Shown one piece after another: positions 33,895 to 41,613 of a stretch of DNA of 64,000 nt; the first letter of the stretch is position 1; the number at the start of each line of letters is the position of its first letter. The notes beneath the pieces are model-generated. The model did no database searches and was not told where the DNA came from. It saw only the letters and a list, made by a program, of their open reading frames with translations. Both the position numbers and the translations under genes were made by a program. Origin of the DNA: Spirilliplanes yamanashiensis (GTDB lineage: Bacteria; Actinomycetota; Actinomycetes; Mycobacteriales; Micromonosporaceae); NCBI RefSeq assembly GCF_016863475.1, contig NZ_BOOY01000025.1, forward strand, positions 124,001-188,000, given 5' to 3'.

Positions 33895-35067
33895 ATGTCC
33901 GACATGGACAGGCGGACGATGCTCCGGACCACCGTCATGGGCGCGGGCGCGATGGCGCTCCCCTTCACCACCTGGTCGGCCGCGTACGGCGCCCCGGCGC
34001 AGAACGCTCCCGGCCCCTACGGCGCGCTGCGCGCCGCCGACGCGAACGGCATCCAGCTGCCCGCCGGGTTCACCAGCCGGGTGATCGCCCGGTCGGGCCG
34101 CGCGGTGCCCGGCACGAGCTACGTCTGGCACCAGGCGCCCGACGGCGGCGCGGTGTTCGCCAACGGCACCGGCTGGACGTACGTGTCGAACTCCGAGGTG
34201 CCGGCCGCGAGCGGCGGCGGCGCGTCGAAGATCGACTTCAACGCCGACGGCACGGTGCGCGCGGCCGGGCGCATCCTGGGCGGCACCTCGACCAACTGCG
34301 CGGGCGGCCGCACCCCGTGGAACACCTGGCTGTCCTGCGAGGAGATCGACCTCGGGCGGGTGTGGGAGACGTACCCGCTGACCGGCGCCGCCGCCCAGGT
34401 GCGCCCGGCGATGGGCCGGTTCAAGCACGAGGCCGCGGCCGCCGACGACGGCCGCCGCGTCATCTACCTGACCGAGGACCAGCCCGACGGGCGGTTCTAC
34501 CGGTTCCTGCCGTACCGCTGGGGCGACCTGTCGGCCGGGGCGCTGCAGGTGCTCGTGGCGGGCTCCGGCACCAGCGGCTCGTTCACCTGGCAGGCCGTGC
34601 CCGACCCGGACGGCTCGCCCACCCCGACCCGCCGCCAGGTGGCCGGCGCGAAGGTGTTCAACGGCGGCGAGGGCTGCCACTACGCCAACGGCACCGTCTG
34701 GTTCACCACCAAGGGCGACAACCGGGTGTGGCAGCTCGACGTGGTCAACCAGCGGTTCGAGCTGGCCTACGACGACAACCTGGTCAACCCGGGCCCGGCG
34801 CCGCTGACCGGCGTCGACAACATCACCGGCGGGCCGGGCGGCGAGCTGTTCGTCGCCGAGGACGGCGGCACCATGGAGATCTGCGTGATCACCCCGGACG
34901 ACAAGGTGTACGCGTTCCTGCGCGTCACCGGCCAGTCGGCCAGCGAGCTGACCGGCCCGGCGTTCACGCCGGCGGGCGACCGGCTCTACTTCTCGTCGCA
35001 GCGGGGCACGTCCGGCTCGTCGTCGGGCGGCATCACCTACTGCGTGACGGGGCCCTTCCGGCGGTAG
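33895..35067 (+). CDS. PhoX-like (DUF839) Tat-exported protein, probable alkaline phosphatase family
   Basis: 390 residues. The signal MSDMDRRTMLRTTVMGAGAMAL carries a twin-arginine-like motif. The beta-propeller body includes NNCAGG-type metal-site sequence (GGTSTNCAGGRTPWNTWLSCEE), RFKHEAAA, LTEDQPDGRFYRFLP, KVFNGGEGCHYANGTVWFTTKGD and FVAEDGG, which correspond to the conserved blocks of PhoX. PhoX enzymes are Ca2+/Fe3+-dependent phosphatases exported folded by Tat. It is shorter than classical PhoX (over 600 residues), so function may differ. ATG 33895 lacks a ribosome binding site. The 3' end overlaps the convergent rmlB-like gene by 31 bases. Confidence 0.82.
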   Translation: MSDMDRRTMLRTTVMGAGAMALPFTTWSAAYGAPAQNAPGPYGALRAADANGIQLPAGFTSRVIARSGRAVPGTSYVWHQAPDGGAVFANGTGWTYVSNSEVPAASGGGASKIDFNADGTVRAAGRILGGTSTNCAGGRTPWNTWLSCEEIDLGRVWETYPLTGAAAQVRPAMGRFKHEAAAADDGRRVIYLTEDQPDGRFYRFLPYRWGDLSAGALQVLVAGSGTSGSFTWQAVPDPDGSPTPTRRQVAGAKVFNGGEGCHYANGTVWFTTKGDNRVWQLDVVNQRFELAYDDNLVNPGPAPLTGVDNITGGPGGELFVAEDGGTMEICVITPDDKVYAFLRVTGQSASELTGPAFTPAGDRLYFSSQRGTSGSSSGGITYCVTGPFRR

Positions 35068-35972
35068 TGCTCGACGGTGGCGGCCAGCCCGGCGGCGAAG
35101 TCGACCGCCGGGCGGAAGCCCAGCTCGGTGCGGATCCTCGTGGTGTCCAGCGAGTACCGCCGGTCGTGGCCCTTGCGGTCGGCGACGTGCTCGATGCGGT
35201 CCGGCCCGGCGCCGCACAGCTCCAGCAGCCGGTGGGTCAGCTCCAGGTTGGTCAGCTCGACGCCCGCGCCGACGTGGTAGACCTCGCCGGGGCGCCCGCC
35301 CGCCAGCACCAGGGCGATCGCCCGGGCGTGGTCGTCGGCGTGCACCCACTCGCGCACCTGGCCGCCGTCGCCGTACACCGGCACCGTGCGGCCCGCGAGC
35401 AGCCGCGTGACGAACCGGGGGATGAGCTTCTCGGGGTGCTGCCGCGGCCCGAACGTGTTCGCGCCGCGGGTGACGACCACGGGCAGCCCGTGGGTGCGGT
35501 GGTAGGCCAGCGCCAGCAGGTCGCCCGCGGCCTTGCTGGCGGAGTACGGCGACCGGGGCGCCACGGGGGCGGACTCGTCCCACGAGCCGCGCTCGATGCT
35601 GCCGTACACCTCGTCGGTCGAGACCTGCAGGAACCGCGCGGTGCCGTGCCGCAGCGCCGCGTCGAGCAGCACCTGGGTGCCGAGCACATTGGTGGTGACG
35701 AACGGGGCGGCGTGCGCGATGGACCGGTCGACGTGCGTCTCGGCGGCGGCGTTGACCACGGCGTCGGCCCCGGCGACGAGCCGGTCCACCGTGCGGCCGT
35801 CGGTGATGTCGCCGTGCACGAACGCCAGCCGCGGGTCGTCCGGCAGGTTGGCCCGGTCGCCGGCGTAGGTGAGCGCGTCCAGCACGGTGACGTGGGCGTC
35901 GTCGTCGCGCAGCAGCACCCGGACGAGCGCCGAGCCGATGAAGCCGGCGCCGCCGGTGACCAGGATCCGCAT
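35037..35972 (-). CDS. rmlB: dTDP-glucose 4,6-dehydratase (RmlB-like, extended SDR)
   Basis: 311 residues. GGAGFIGS cofactor loop at 7-14, NAAAETHVDRSI, the STDEVYG strand and the YSASK catalytic Tyr/Lys are all present, as are RGANTFGPRQHPEKLIPRF and the GDGGQVREWVHADDHARA segment that are diagnostic of RmlB. It would convert dTDP-glucose to dTDP-4-keto-6-deoxyglucose. The other rml genes are absent here, so it may supply a deoxysugar made with unlinked enzymes. The start is ATG 35972. Confidence 0.88.
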   Translation of the reverse strand: MRILVTGGAGFIGSALVRVLLRDDDAHVTVLDALTYAGDRANLPDDPRLAFVHGDITDGRTVDRLVAGADAVVNAAAETHVDRSIAHAAPFVTTNVLGTQVLLDAALRHGTARFLQVSTDEVYGSIERGSWDESAPVAPRSPYSASKAAGDLLALAYHRTHGLPVVVTRGANTFGPRQHPEKLIPRFVTRLLAGRTVPVYGDGGQVREWVHADDHARAIALVLAGGRPGEVYHVGAGVELTNLELTHRLLELCGAGPDRIEHVADRKGHDRRYSLDTTRIRTELGFRPAVDFAAGLAATVEHYRRKGPVTQ

Positions 35973-36013
35973 GGCGTGATCAGGGTACTGCGGGCGGCGC
36001 CGGCCCATCCCGG

Positions 36014-37042
36014 CTACAGGCGCACGGGCATCAGGATCGAGAACCCGCCGGCCGAGCGGACGGCGAGCGGCCGGATCGGCCCGTCGAGTTCCAGCTCCAG
36101 CTGGCCGGGGCCGCCGGCGTCGAGCGCCTGGAGCAGGAACTCGCGGTTGACGGCCACGGCCGCGCCGTCCTCGGTCCACGCGTCCGGCGCGGCGGCGGCC
36201 AGCCGGCCCGCGTCGTCGACGGTCAGCACGGTGGCCTCGTAGTCGACGCCCTCCCAGGTGCGCGCCACGGTCGGCGCGGCCGCCAGGGTGGCCCGCACGG
36301 CCGCCGGGTCGACGGCGACCCGCCGCCCCGAGCCGCCGCCGGTGAGCCGCCGGTAGTCGGGGAACGGCAGGTCGAGGGCGGGGGCGGCGGCCCGCCCGGC
36401 GGCGGTCTCCAGCACGATCTCCGGTCCGACCGTCAGCCGGGCGGAGCCGTCGCCGGCGGCCAGCGCGCGGGCCTCGTCGAGGAACGTGGCCGGCGCCAGG
36501 GCGGACCCGGCGCCGTCCGCGACGCCCGTGGCGGTGGCCGTGGCGAGGCGGAACCGGTCGGTGGCGACGAGCCGGACGAGCCCGTCCTCGACCTCGACGA
36601 GCACCCCCGCGAGGGCGGGCAGGGCAGGGTCGCGGCCGACCGCGAACCGGACGGCATCGATCGCGACAGTGAGATCACGGTTACTGCAAGTGATGGTGGG
36701 CATGAGCGGTTCCTCCGGTCGCAGCAGGGCGCTGACACGGGAGAGCTCGGTGCGCGCGTCGGCCAGACCGGCCTCCAGGCGGCCCAGGTGCGCGGCCAGC
36801 ACGGCCTCCGCGGCGGCCGGGTCGCCCAGGGCGCCGAGCACCCGCACGACCTCCGCCAGGGGCATCCCGACCCGCCGCAGCGACGCCAGCACACGGGCGG
36901 GTTTGAGCTGCTCATCGGCGTAATGCCGGTAGCCGGTGACCGGGTCGACCCGGGCCGGCACGAGCACCCCCGCGCTGTCGTAGAACCGCAGCGCGGAGGC
37001 CGTCAGCCCGGTCGCCCGGGCCATCTCCCCGATGCTGCGCAT
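36014..37042 (-). CDS. MerR-family regulator fused to a DNA sliding-clamp (DnaN)-like domain
   Basis: 342 residues from ATG 37042, which has GGAG six bases upstream; ATG 37054 adds four residues. The MerR DNA-binding domain (about 1-70) reads SIGEMARATGLTASALRFYDSAGVL, followed by a coiled dimerisation helix (about 75-112). From about 114 to the end is a beta-clamp-like region: PALAGVLVEVEDGLVRLVATDRFRLA corresponds to the LLEADGG..LTATDRYRLA block of DnaN, and the last residues FSILMPVRL mirror DnaN's C-terminus. Only about two clamp-type domains are present rather than three. The internal ATG 36703 has a strong ribosome binding site. It probably autoregulates from the dyad at 37079-37095. 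What the clamp does in a regulator is unknown. Confidence 0.85.
   Translation of the reverse strand: MRSIGEMARATGLTASALRFYDSAGVLVPARVDPVTGYRHYADEQLKPARVLASLRRVGMPLAEVVRVLGALGDPAAAEAVLAAHLGRLEAGLADARTELSRVSALLRPEEPLMPTITCSNRDLTVAIDAVRFAVGRDPALPALAGVLVEVEDGLVRLVATDRFRLATATATGVADGAGSALAPATFLDEARALAAGDGSARLTVGPEIVLETAAGRAAAPALDLPFPDYRRLTGGGSGRRVAVDPAAVRATLAAAPTVARTWEGVDYEATVLTVDDAGRLAAAAPDAWTEDGAAVAVNREFLLQALDAGGPGQLELELDGPIRPLAVRSAGGFSILMPVRL
36704..36716 (-). promoter_or_regulatory. Internal ribosome binding site within the MerR-clamp gene
   Basis: On the minus strand GGAGGA (36716-36711) lies seven bases before an in-frame ATG (36703-36701). That ATG begins exactly at the clamp domain (MPTITCSNRDLTVAI), so a separate 229-residue clamp-only product could be made from the same frame. 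Confidence 0.6.
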
Positions 37043-37078
37043 CTCGCTCTCCATGCCCGGAACCCTGGGGGATCGACC

Positions 37079-37095
37079 GGCTTGAAGGTCAAGCC
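37079..37095 (-). promoter_or_regulatory. MerR-type operator dyad
   Basis: GGCTTGA-AGG-TCAAGCC is a perfect 7-bp-arm dyad located 25-41 bases upstream of the MerR-clamp coding region. Read on the minus strand it contains TTGACC, followed after a 19-base spacer by CAGGGT, the overlong spacing typical of MerR-controlled promoters. Confidence 0.68.
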
Positions 37096-37139
37096 GAACG
37101 GTTGTTGTGTCCCCCGGGAGGTGGTTTTTCGGCCCCGAC

Positions 37140-37162
37140 TTCACTTACTCTGAGTGAGTGAA
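37140..37162 (+). promoter_or_regulatory. 11-bp-arm inverted repeat over a start codon
   Basis: TTCACTTACTC (37140-37150) and GAGTGAGTGAA (37152-37162) form a dyad with one mismatch around a single T. Its right arm contains the GTG of the 81-residue gene. Its TTACTC/GAGTGA style resembles TetR-family operators, but no TetR gene is adjacent. Confidence 0.5.
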
Positions 37163-37403
37163 GATCGAGCGTCATTGGTGGAACGGCATCACGTCGCCGC
37201 GCGGTCGCCGCGACGTCTACATCCTCACCGACGGACAGCGCTGGGACGTCAAGGCCCAGATCGGCGGCGAGGCCGGTCGCTTCAAGATCCAGGAATGTCC
37301 CAGTCTCGGCTCGGCGAGCATCCTCGCCGGCGCGTGGCGGGGCAACGGTACCGGTTGGCGCGAGCAGGTGCTCACGCCGGCCGCCAGGAGCAGCTTCCTC
37401 TGA
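37158..37403 (+). CDS. Small hypothetical protein
   Basis: 81 residues from GTG 37158. The composition is Trp- and Gly-rich with regular beta strands (IERHWWNGIT, RRDVYILTDGQRWDVKAQIGG, FKIQECPSLGSASILAGAW), suggesting a small beta-barrel or nucleic-acid/ligand-binding fold. I do not recognise a named family. No ribosome binding site, consistent with a leaderless transcript starting inside the dyad at 37140-37162. It is divergent from the MerR-clamp gene. Confidence 0.68.
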   Translation: MKIERHWWNGITSPRGRRDVYILTDGQRWDVKAQIGGEAGRFKIQECPSLGSASILAGAWRGNGTGWREQVLTPAARSSFL

Positions 37404-37424
37404 TCGTTCGGGGGTTCGCCGCGG

Positions 37425-37805
37425 TCACCGGCCGCGGCGGGCCGCCCGGCGGCGCACCGTCGCGCGGGTGGCGGAGACCGTCACGGTCAGCAGCCCGCCC
37501 GCCAGGGCGGCGGCCAGCAACGCGGCCGCCAGCGGCAGGCTGCCGCTGAAGCCCAGGAACGAGATCTCCGCGCGGGCCGTGTTCTGCGCGATGAAGACGA
37601 TCAGCGCTACCAGCACGAGCGCCGTCAGCAGCCCCACGACCCAGGTCCGGGTGCCCGGCCGCGGCCGCACCGTCTCGACGTGCTCCGGGTGCTGGGTGAC
37701 CGGCCCGATGCCCTCGCGTACGGCGGGGGCGTCGCCGTCCGCGCCGACGGGTCCCACCCCGGCGAGGTGGTCGACGCGGTCGGCGGATGGATCCTGGCTC
37801 GTCAC
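37425..37805 (-). CDS. LapA/DUF1049-like two-helix membrane protein
   Basis: 126 residues from GTG 37805. A 50-residue charged N-terminus is followed by two transmembrane helices (VVGLLTALVLVALIVFIAQNT and LPLAAALLAAALAGGLLTVTV) separated by ARAEISFLGFSGS, the typical IAQN...V.F.FL.... pattern of the lipopolysaccharide-assembly protein A domain. A basic tail ends the protein. In Gram-positive bacteria the role is unknown. Ribosome binding site GGAAGG lies three bases from the start, which is tight. Confidence 0.85.
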   Translation of the reverse strand: MTSQDPSADRVDHLAGVGPVGADGDAPAVREGIGPVTQHPEHVETVRPRPGTRTWVVGLLTALVLVALIVFIAQNTARAEISFLGFSGSLPLAAALLAAALAGGLLTVTVSATRATVRRRAARRGR

Positions 37806-37917
37806 AGACCTTCCATTGCCCCGGATCGCGGCCGCTCATGCCGAACGACGCAGCGCCCTCGCCCGTGCGAGGGCGGACGGGCTGTGCGCCTGGCTTCTGC
37901 GGCTCTAGGCTGGCGGC

Positions 37918-38706
37918 ATGCGTCTCCGGGTCCTCGCCGCCGCCGTCCTGCCGGTCGTCCTCGCGGGCTGCGGCGCGCCCGGCGGCGCCCCCGCGCCCGG
38001 CGACGGTGGGCCGGCCGGCGACGTCACGGTGCTGGCGGCGGCCTCGCTGACCGAGTCGTTCACCGAGATCGGGCGGCAGTTCGAGGCGGCGCACCCGGGC
38101 ACCACCGTCCGGTTCTCGTTCGCCGGCAGCTCGCAGCTCGCCGCCCAGATCGTCGCCGGCGCCCCGGCCGACGTGTTCGCCGCCGCCTCGCCGGCCACCA
38201 TGCGCACCGTCGTGGACGCGGGAGCCGCCGTCGGCGAGCCCGTCATCCTGGTCCGCAACCAGCTGGTCATCGCCGTGCCGAAGGGCAACCCGGCGCGCGT
38301 CCGCACCCTGGCCGACCTGGCCCGCCCGGGCGTGACGGTGGCCCTGTGCGCCGAGCAGGTGCCGTGCGGCGCCGCCGCGAAGCAGGTCCTCACCGGGGTG
38401 CCGCTGACCCCGGTGACCCTGGAGCAGGACGTCAAGGCGGCACTGTCCAAGGTGCGCCTCGGGGAGGTCGACGCCGCGCTGGTCTACCGCACCGACGCCC
38501 GCGCCGCGGCCGCCGACGTCGAGGCGATCGAGTTCGCGGCGTCGGCGGCGGCGACCAACGACTACCCGATCGCCGCGCTGGCGGACGCGCCCAACCCCAC
38601 GGGCGCGGCCGCGTTCGTGGCGTGGGCCCGCGGCGCCCCGGCGCTGGACGTGCTGACCCGGGCGGGCTTCCAGCCGCCGGTCAGTCCGCCTTCAGCTCCC
38701 GCTTGA
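37918..38706 (+). CDS. modA: Molybdate-binding lipoprotein (ModA)
   Basis: 262 residues. Lipobox LAGC (about 15-18) follows a short signal. The mature protein begins VTVLAAASLTESFTEIG, with FSFAGSSQLAAQIVAGAPADVFAAAS, the oxyanion-binding segments of ModA. It captures molybdate or tungstate at the cell surface for the ABC importer. The permease and ATPase (ModBC) are not next to it in the window, so it is an orphan and must use a transporter encoded elsewhere. It overlaps the convergent ligase gene by 26 bases. Confidence 0.9.
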   Translation: MRLRVLAAAVLPVVLAGCGAPGGAPAPGDGGPAGDVTVLAAASLTESFTEIGRQFEAAHPGTTVRFSFAGSSQLAAQIVAGAPADVFAAASPATMRTVVDAGAAVGEPVILVRNQLVIAVPKGNPARVRTLADLARPGVTVALCAEQVPCGAAAKQVLTGVPLTPVTLEQDVKAALSKVRLGEVDAALVYRTDARAAAADVEAIEFAASAAATNDYPIAALADAPNPTGAAAFVAWARGAPALDVLTRAGFQPPVSPPSAPA

Positions 38707-40234
38707 GCAGCTTGCCGGTGGCCGTCATCGGCAGCGACTCGACGAACCGCACCACCCGCGGGTACTTGTAGGCGGCCATCTGCTCCCGGCACCACCCGAT
38801 CAGCTCGTCCTCGGTGATCGTCGCGCCCTCTGTGCGGATCACGAACGCCTTGACCTCCTCGCCGAGGCTGTCGTGCGGCACCCCGACCACGGCCGCCAGC
38901 GACACGGCCTCGTGGGTCATCAGCACCTCCTCGACCTCACGCGGGTACACGTTGAAGCCGCCGCGGATGATCATGTCCTTGGCGCGGTCGACGATGTAGT
39001 AGAAGCCGTCCTTGTCGCGCCGGGCCAGGTCGCCGGTGCGGAACCAGCCGTCGCGCATCACCTCGGCCGTGGCGTCGGGGCGGTTGTAGTAGCCGCGCAT
39101 GACGCAGTGCCCGCGGATCGCGATCTCGCCGATGGCGTCGGCGCCCTCAACCGTCTCCCAGCCGGGTTCGATGAGCTTGACCTCGACGCCCCAGATCGGC
39201 ACGCCGATCGAGCCCGGGCGCAGGTCGCGCGCCGGGTCGGAGAACGTGGCCACGGGCGAGGTCTCCGACAGCCCGTACCCCTCGAGGATCTGGACGTGCA
39301 GCCGCTCCTGCACCTCGCGGATGATCTCGACCGGGAGGCTGGACCCGCCGCTGACGGCGAGCCGCATGTTGGCGGCGATCCGGTCGACGTCGACGCCCTC
39401 GCCGAGCGCCCGCAGCAGCCCCCAGTACATGGTCGGGACGCCCGCGAAGAAGGTGATCTCCTCCTCCTGGAGCAGCCGGACGGCCGCCTGCGGCTCGAAG
39501 CGGGGCAGCAGCACGAGGGTGGCGGCGCTGGCGAACCCGGCGTTCATGTTGACGGTCGAGCCGAACGAGTGGAACAGCGGCAGCACGAGCAGGTGCCGGT
39601 CGGCGCCGATCTGGGTGTTGAACAGCCGCAGGCAGGTCAGCGCGTTGAGCACCAGGTTGGCGTGGCTCAGCTCGGCGCCCTTGGCCTGGCCGGTGGTCCC
39701 GCTGGTGTAGAGGATGACGGCCGGGTCGTCGGCCGAGGTCTGCACGGAGGCGAACGCGGGCGGCTGGCCGTGCATCGCCGAGCCGAGCGTCTCGGCGCCC
39801 TCGATCGGCGACGCGGCGGCCGGGTCGGCGGTGATCACGAAGAAGTGCTCGCAGGCGTCGGCCTCCTGGAACCCGGCCCAGCCGGCCTCGCCCATCGGCA
39901 GCTCCGCCGTGCCCTGGAAGCAGAGGTACGCCTTCGCGTCGGAGTCCCGCAGGTGGTACGCCACCTCGCGGCCCTTGAGCAGCACGTTCAGCGGCACCAC
40001 CACCGCGCCGGCCTTGAGGATGCCGTAGTAGGCGATCGGGAAGAACGGCAGGTTGGGGCAGGTCAGCGCGACCTTGTCGCCGGGCCGGATGCCGCGCTGC
40101 ACCAGCAGGCCGGCGACCTGGGCGGCGGCGGCGTCGACCTGGGCGTAGGTGAGCCGCCGGTCGCCCAGCACCACGGCGTCGCGGTCGGGGTGGCTGCGAG
40201 CGCTGTCCTCGAGGAGCACGGAGAGGTTGAGCAT
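38681..40234 (-). CDS. Long-chain fatty-acid-CoA ligase / acyl-activating enzyme
   Basis: 517 residues. The AMP-binding P-loop ILYTSGTTGQAKGAELSH, the A5 region EGYGLSETSP, the adenine-contact TGD (RTGDLARRDKDGFYYIVDRAKDMI) and the C-terminal catalytic Lys region (MTATGKLLKRELK) are intact. It activates a carboxylate to acyl-AMP and then acyl-CoA in the cytosol. The family covers medium and long chain fatty acids; chain length is not readable. Single gene on the minus strand. Confidence 0.92.
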   Translation of the reverse strand: MLNLSVLLEDSARSHPDRDAVVLGDRRLTYAQVDAAAAQVAGLLVQRGIRPGDKVALTCPNLPFFPIAYYGILKAGAVVVPLNVLLKGREVAYHLRDSDAKAYLCFQGTAELPMGEAGWAGFQEADACEHFFVITADPAAASPIEGAETLGSAMHGQPPAFASVQTSADDPAVILYTSGTTGQAKGAELSHANLVLNALTCLRLFNTQIGADRHLLVLPLFHSFGSTVNMNAGFASAATLVLLPRFEPQAAVRLLQEEEITFFAGVPTMYWGLLRALGEGVDVDRIAANMRLAVSGGSSLPVEIIREVQERLHVQILEGYGLSETSPVATFSDPARDLRPGSIGVPIWGVEVKLIEPGWETVEGADAIGEIAIRGHCVMRGYYNRPDATAEVMRDGWFRTGDLARRDKDGFYYIVDRAKDMIIRGGFNVYPREVEEVLMTHEAVSLAAVVGVPHDSLGEEVKAFVIRTEGATITEDELIGWCREQMAAYKYPRVVRFVESLPMTATGKLLKRELKAD

Positions 40235-40289
40235 GGCGGTGGCCTCCTGGCGACGTGATCGGCGTCACGTCCCAGCATGCCACCGCGCG

Positions 40290-40913
40290 TCAGAGCTTGG
40301 CGGCGTCGCGGGCGGCGGCGTGCGCCCGCTCGCGCGCGGCCGCGGCGTCGGCGGTCGCCAGGTTGGGCCGCAGCTGCACGGACGTGACGTCGGTGATGCC
40401 GGCCCAGCGCAGCCAGTCGTCGAAGAAGGGCTGCTGGAAGTCGGCGCCGAAGGCGGGGCCGCGCCCGTCGCCGTACACGGCGCTGGTGTAGATGACGGCG
40501 GCCCGCTTGCCGCGCAGCAGCCCGGTGTAGCCGGTGGCCGGGTCGAACCCGAACACCAGGCCGGGTTGGCTGACGACGTCGATGAACTGCTTGAGGATGT
40601 ACGGCACGCCGGCGTTCCACATGGGCACGCTGAACAGGTACCGGTCGGCGGCGTCGAACCGGGCGAACGCGGCCCGGGCGGCGGCCCACGCCGCGGCGGC
40701 GGCGCCGGTGGGTTCCTGGCCGGCGAAGACGGCCATCTTGGCGGCGGCCGCGTCGGGCCCGAACGCGGGCAGCGTGCCGTCCCAGAGGTCCCAGCTCTCG
40801 ACGGCGACGTCCGGGTGCTCGGCCCGGAACGCGTCGAGGTAGGTGGCGGCGACGGCGAGGGACTCGGACCGCTCGCCGCGGGGCGAGGCGGAGATGTGCA
40901 GCAGCGTGCTCAC
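40290..40913 (-). CDS. azoR: FMN-dependent NADH:quinone oxidoreductase / azoreductase (AzoR)
   Basis: 207 residues from GTG 40913, with AGGGAG seven bases upstream. Flavodoxin-like fold with the AzoR landmarks SPRGERSESLAVA (FMN phosphate loop), MWNAGVPYILKQFIDVV and the SAVYGDGRG loop. It reduces quinones and azo compounds with NADH by two-electron transfer, usually for thiol or quinone stress protection. It is divergent from a MarR gene with two palindromic sites between, so it is likely repressed by that MarR protein until a reactive electrophile is present. Confidence 0.92.
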   Translation of the reverse strand: MSTLLHISASPRGERSESLAVAATYLDAFRAEHPDVAVESWDLWDGTLPAFGPDAAAAKMAVFAGQEPTGAAAAAWAAARAAFARFDAADRYLFSVPMWNAGVPYILKQFIDVVSQPGLVFGFDPATGYTGLLRGKRAAVIYTSAVYGDGRGPAFGADFQQPFFDDWLRWAGITDVTSVQLRPNLATADAAAARERAHAAARDAAKL

Positions 40914-40936
40914 GGCGGTTCTCCCTGCGATAGAAG

Positions 40937-40978
40937 TGTGTGCGCACGCACATTCCTACGCCGATGCGTGCGCACGCA
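40937..40978. promoter_or_regulatory. Tandem MarR operators, two 14-bp palindromes 28 bp apart
   Basis: TGTGTGCGCACGCA (40937-40950) and TGCGTGCGCACGCA (40965-40978) differ at one base, and the second is a perfect palindrome. Both lie between the divergent azoR and MarR starts. The 28-bp centre-to-centre distance is under three helical turns. One site covers each promoter. Confidence 0.8.
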
Positions 40979-40998
40979 CAAGAGTTGGGTACGCTGCC

Positions 40999-41436
40999 GT
41001 GGTGCAGGACACTCCCGACGTCGCCGCCTGGGCGGCACTGCTGCGGGTGCACGCGGCCCTCGTGCCCGTGCTCGACCGCGAGCTGCAGGCCGCCCACGGC
41101 CTGCCGCTGACCTGGTACGACGTGCTGCTCGAACTCAACGCGGCGCCCGGGCGCCGGCTCAGCATGGGGGAGCTGGGCGCCGCCGCCGTCGTCAGCCGCA
41201 CCCGGGTCAGCCGCGTCGTCGACCAGCTCGCCGCCGCCGGCCTCGTCGCCCGCGAGGCCAACCCGGACGACCGGCGCTCCGCGTACGCGGCCATCACCGA
41301 GGCCGGCCGCAAGCGGCTGCGCGCCGCCGCCCCCACCTACCTCGCGGGCATCCAGCGGCACTTCACCGCGCGCATGACCGCCCGCGAGGCGGCCGTCGTC
41401 GCGACCGCGCTGGAGAAGGTGCTGTCAGCGGACTGA
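40999..41436 (+). CDS. MarR-family repressor
   Basis: 145 residues from GTG 40999; an adjacent GTG at 41002 is equally possible. The winged helix is in the middle (LSMGELGAAAVVSRTRVSRVVDQLAAAGLVAREANPDDRRSAYAAITEAGR), and the terminal helices form the dimer interface. It should repress azoR and itself by binding the TGYGTGCGCACGCA sites. One Cys-free sequence means it is not a thiol switch of the OhrR kind; a small aromatic or quinone ligand is more likely. Confidence 0.9.
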   Translation: MVQDTPDVAAWAALLRVHAALVPVLDRELQAAHGLPLTWYDVLLELNAAPGRRLSMGELGAAAVVSRTRVSRVVDQLAAAGLVAREANPDDRRSAYAAITEAGRKRLRAAAPTYLAGIQRHFTARMTAREAAVVATALEKVLSAD

Positions 41437-41613
41437 CCGCTCCGGGTCCGGGCGCAGCGCCCACGACGCGTCCGTGCCGCACCCCTGGCAGGTGAGCCGG
41501 TCGCCGCACTGGCGGCACCACGAGTTGATGCGCCGCAGGTACCACCCCAGCGCGACGCCGATCAGCAGGTTGAGGATCGCCAGGCCGACGGCGACGACGA
41601 TCGAGGCGTTCAC
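41425..41613 (-). CDS. Small membrane protein with four-cysteine zinc-ribbon-like tail
   Basis: 62 residues from GTG 41613, with GGGAG five bases upstream. One transmembrane helix (SIVVAVGLAILNLLIGVALGW) is followed by a cytosolic tail whose cysteines read WCRQCGDRLTCQGCG, i.e. two CxxC pairs five residues apart, which could bind a metal. The start overlaps the upstream gene stop (GTGA). It is the second gene of a two-gene unit driven outward from the element at 42037-42085. Confidence 0.75.
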   Translation of the reverse strand: MNASIVVAVGLAILNLLIGVALGWYLRRINSWCRQCGDRLTCQGCGTDASWALRPDPERSVR

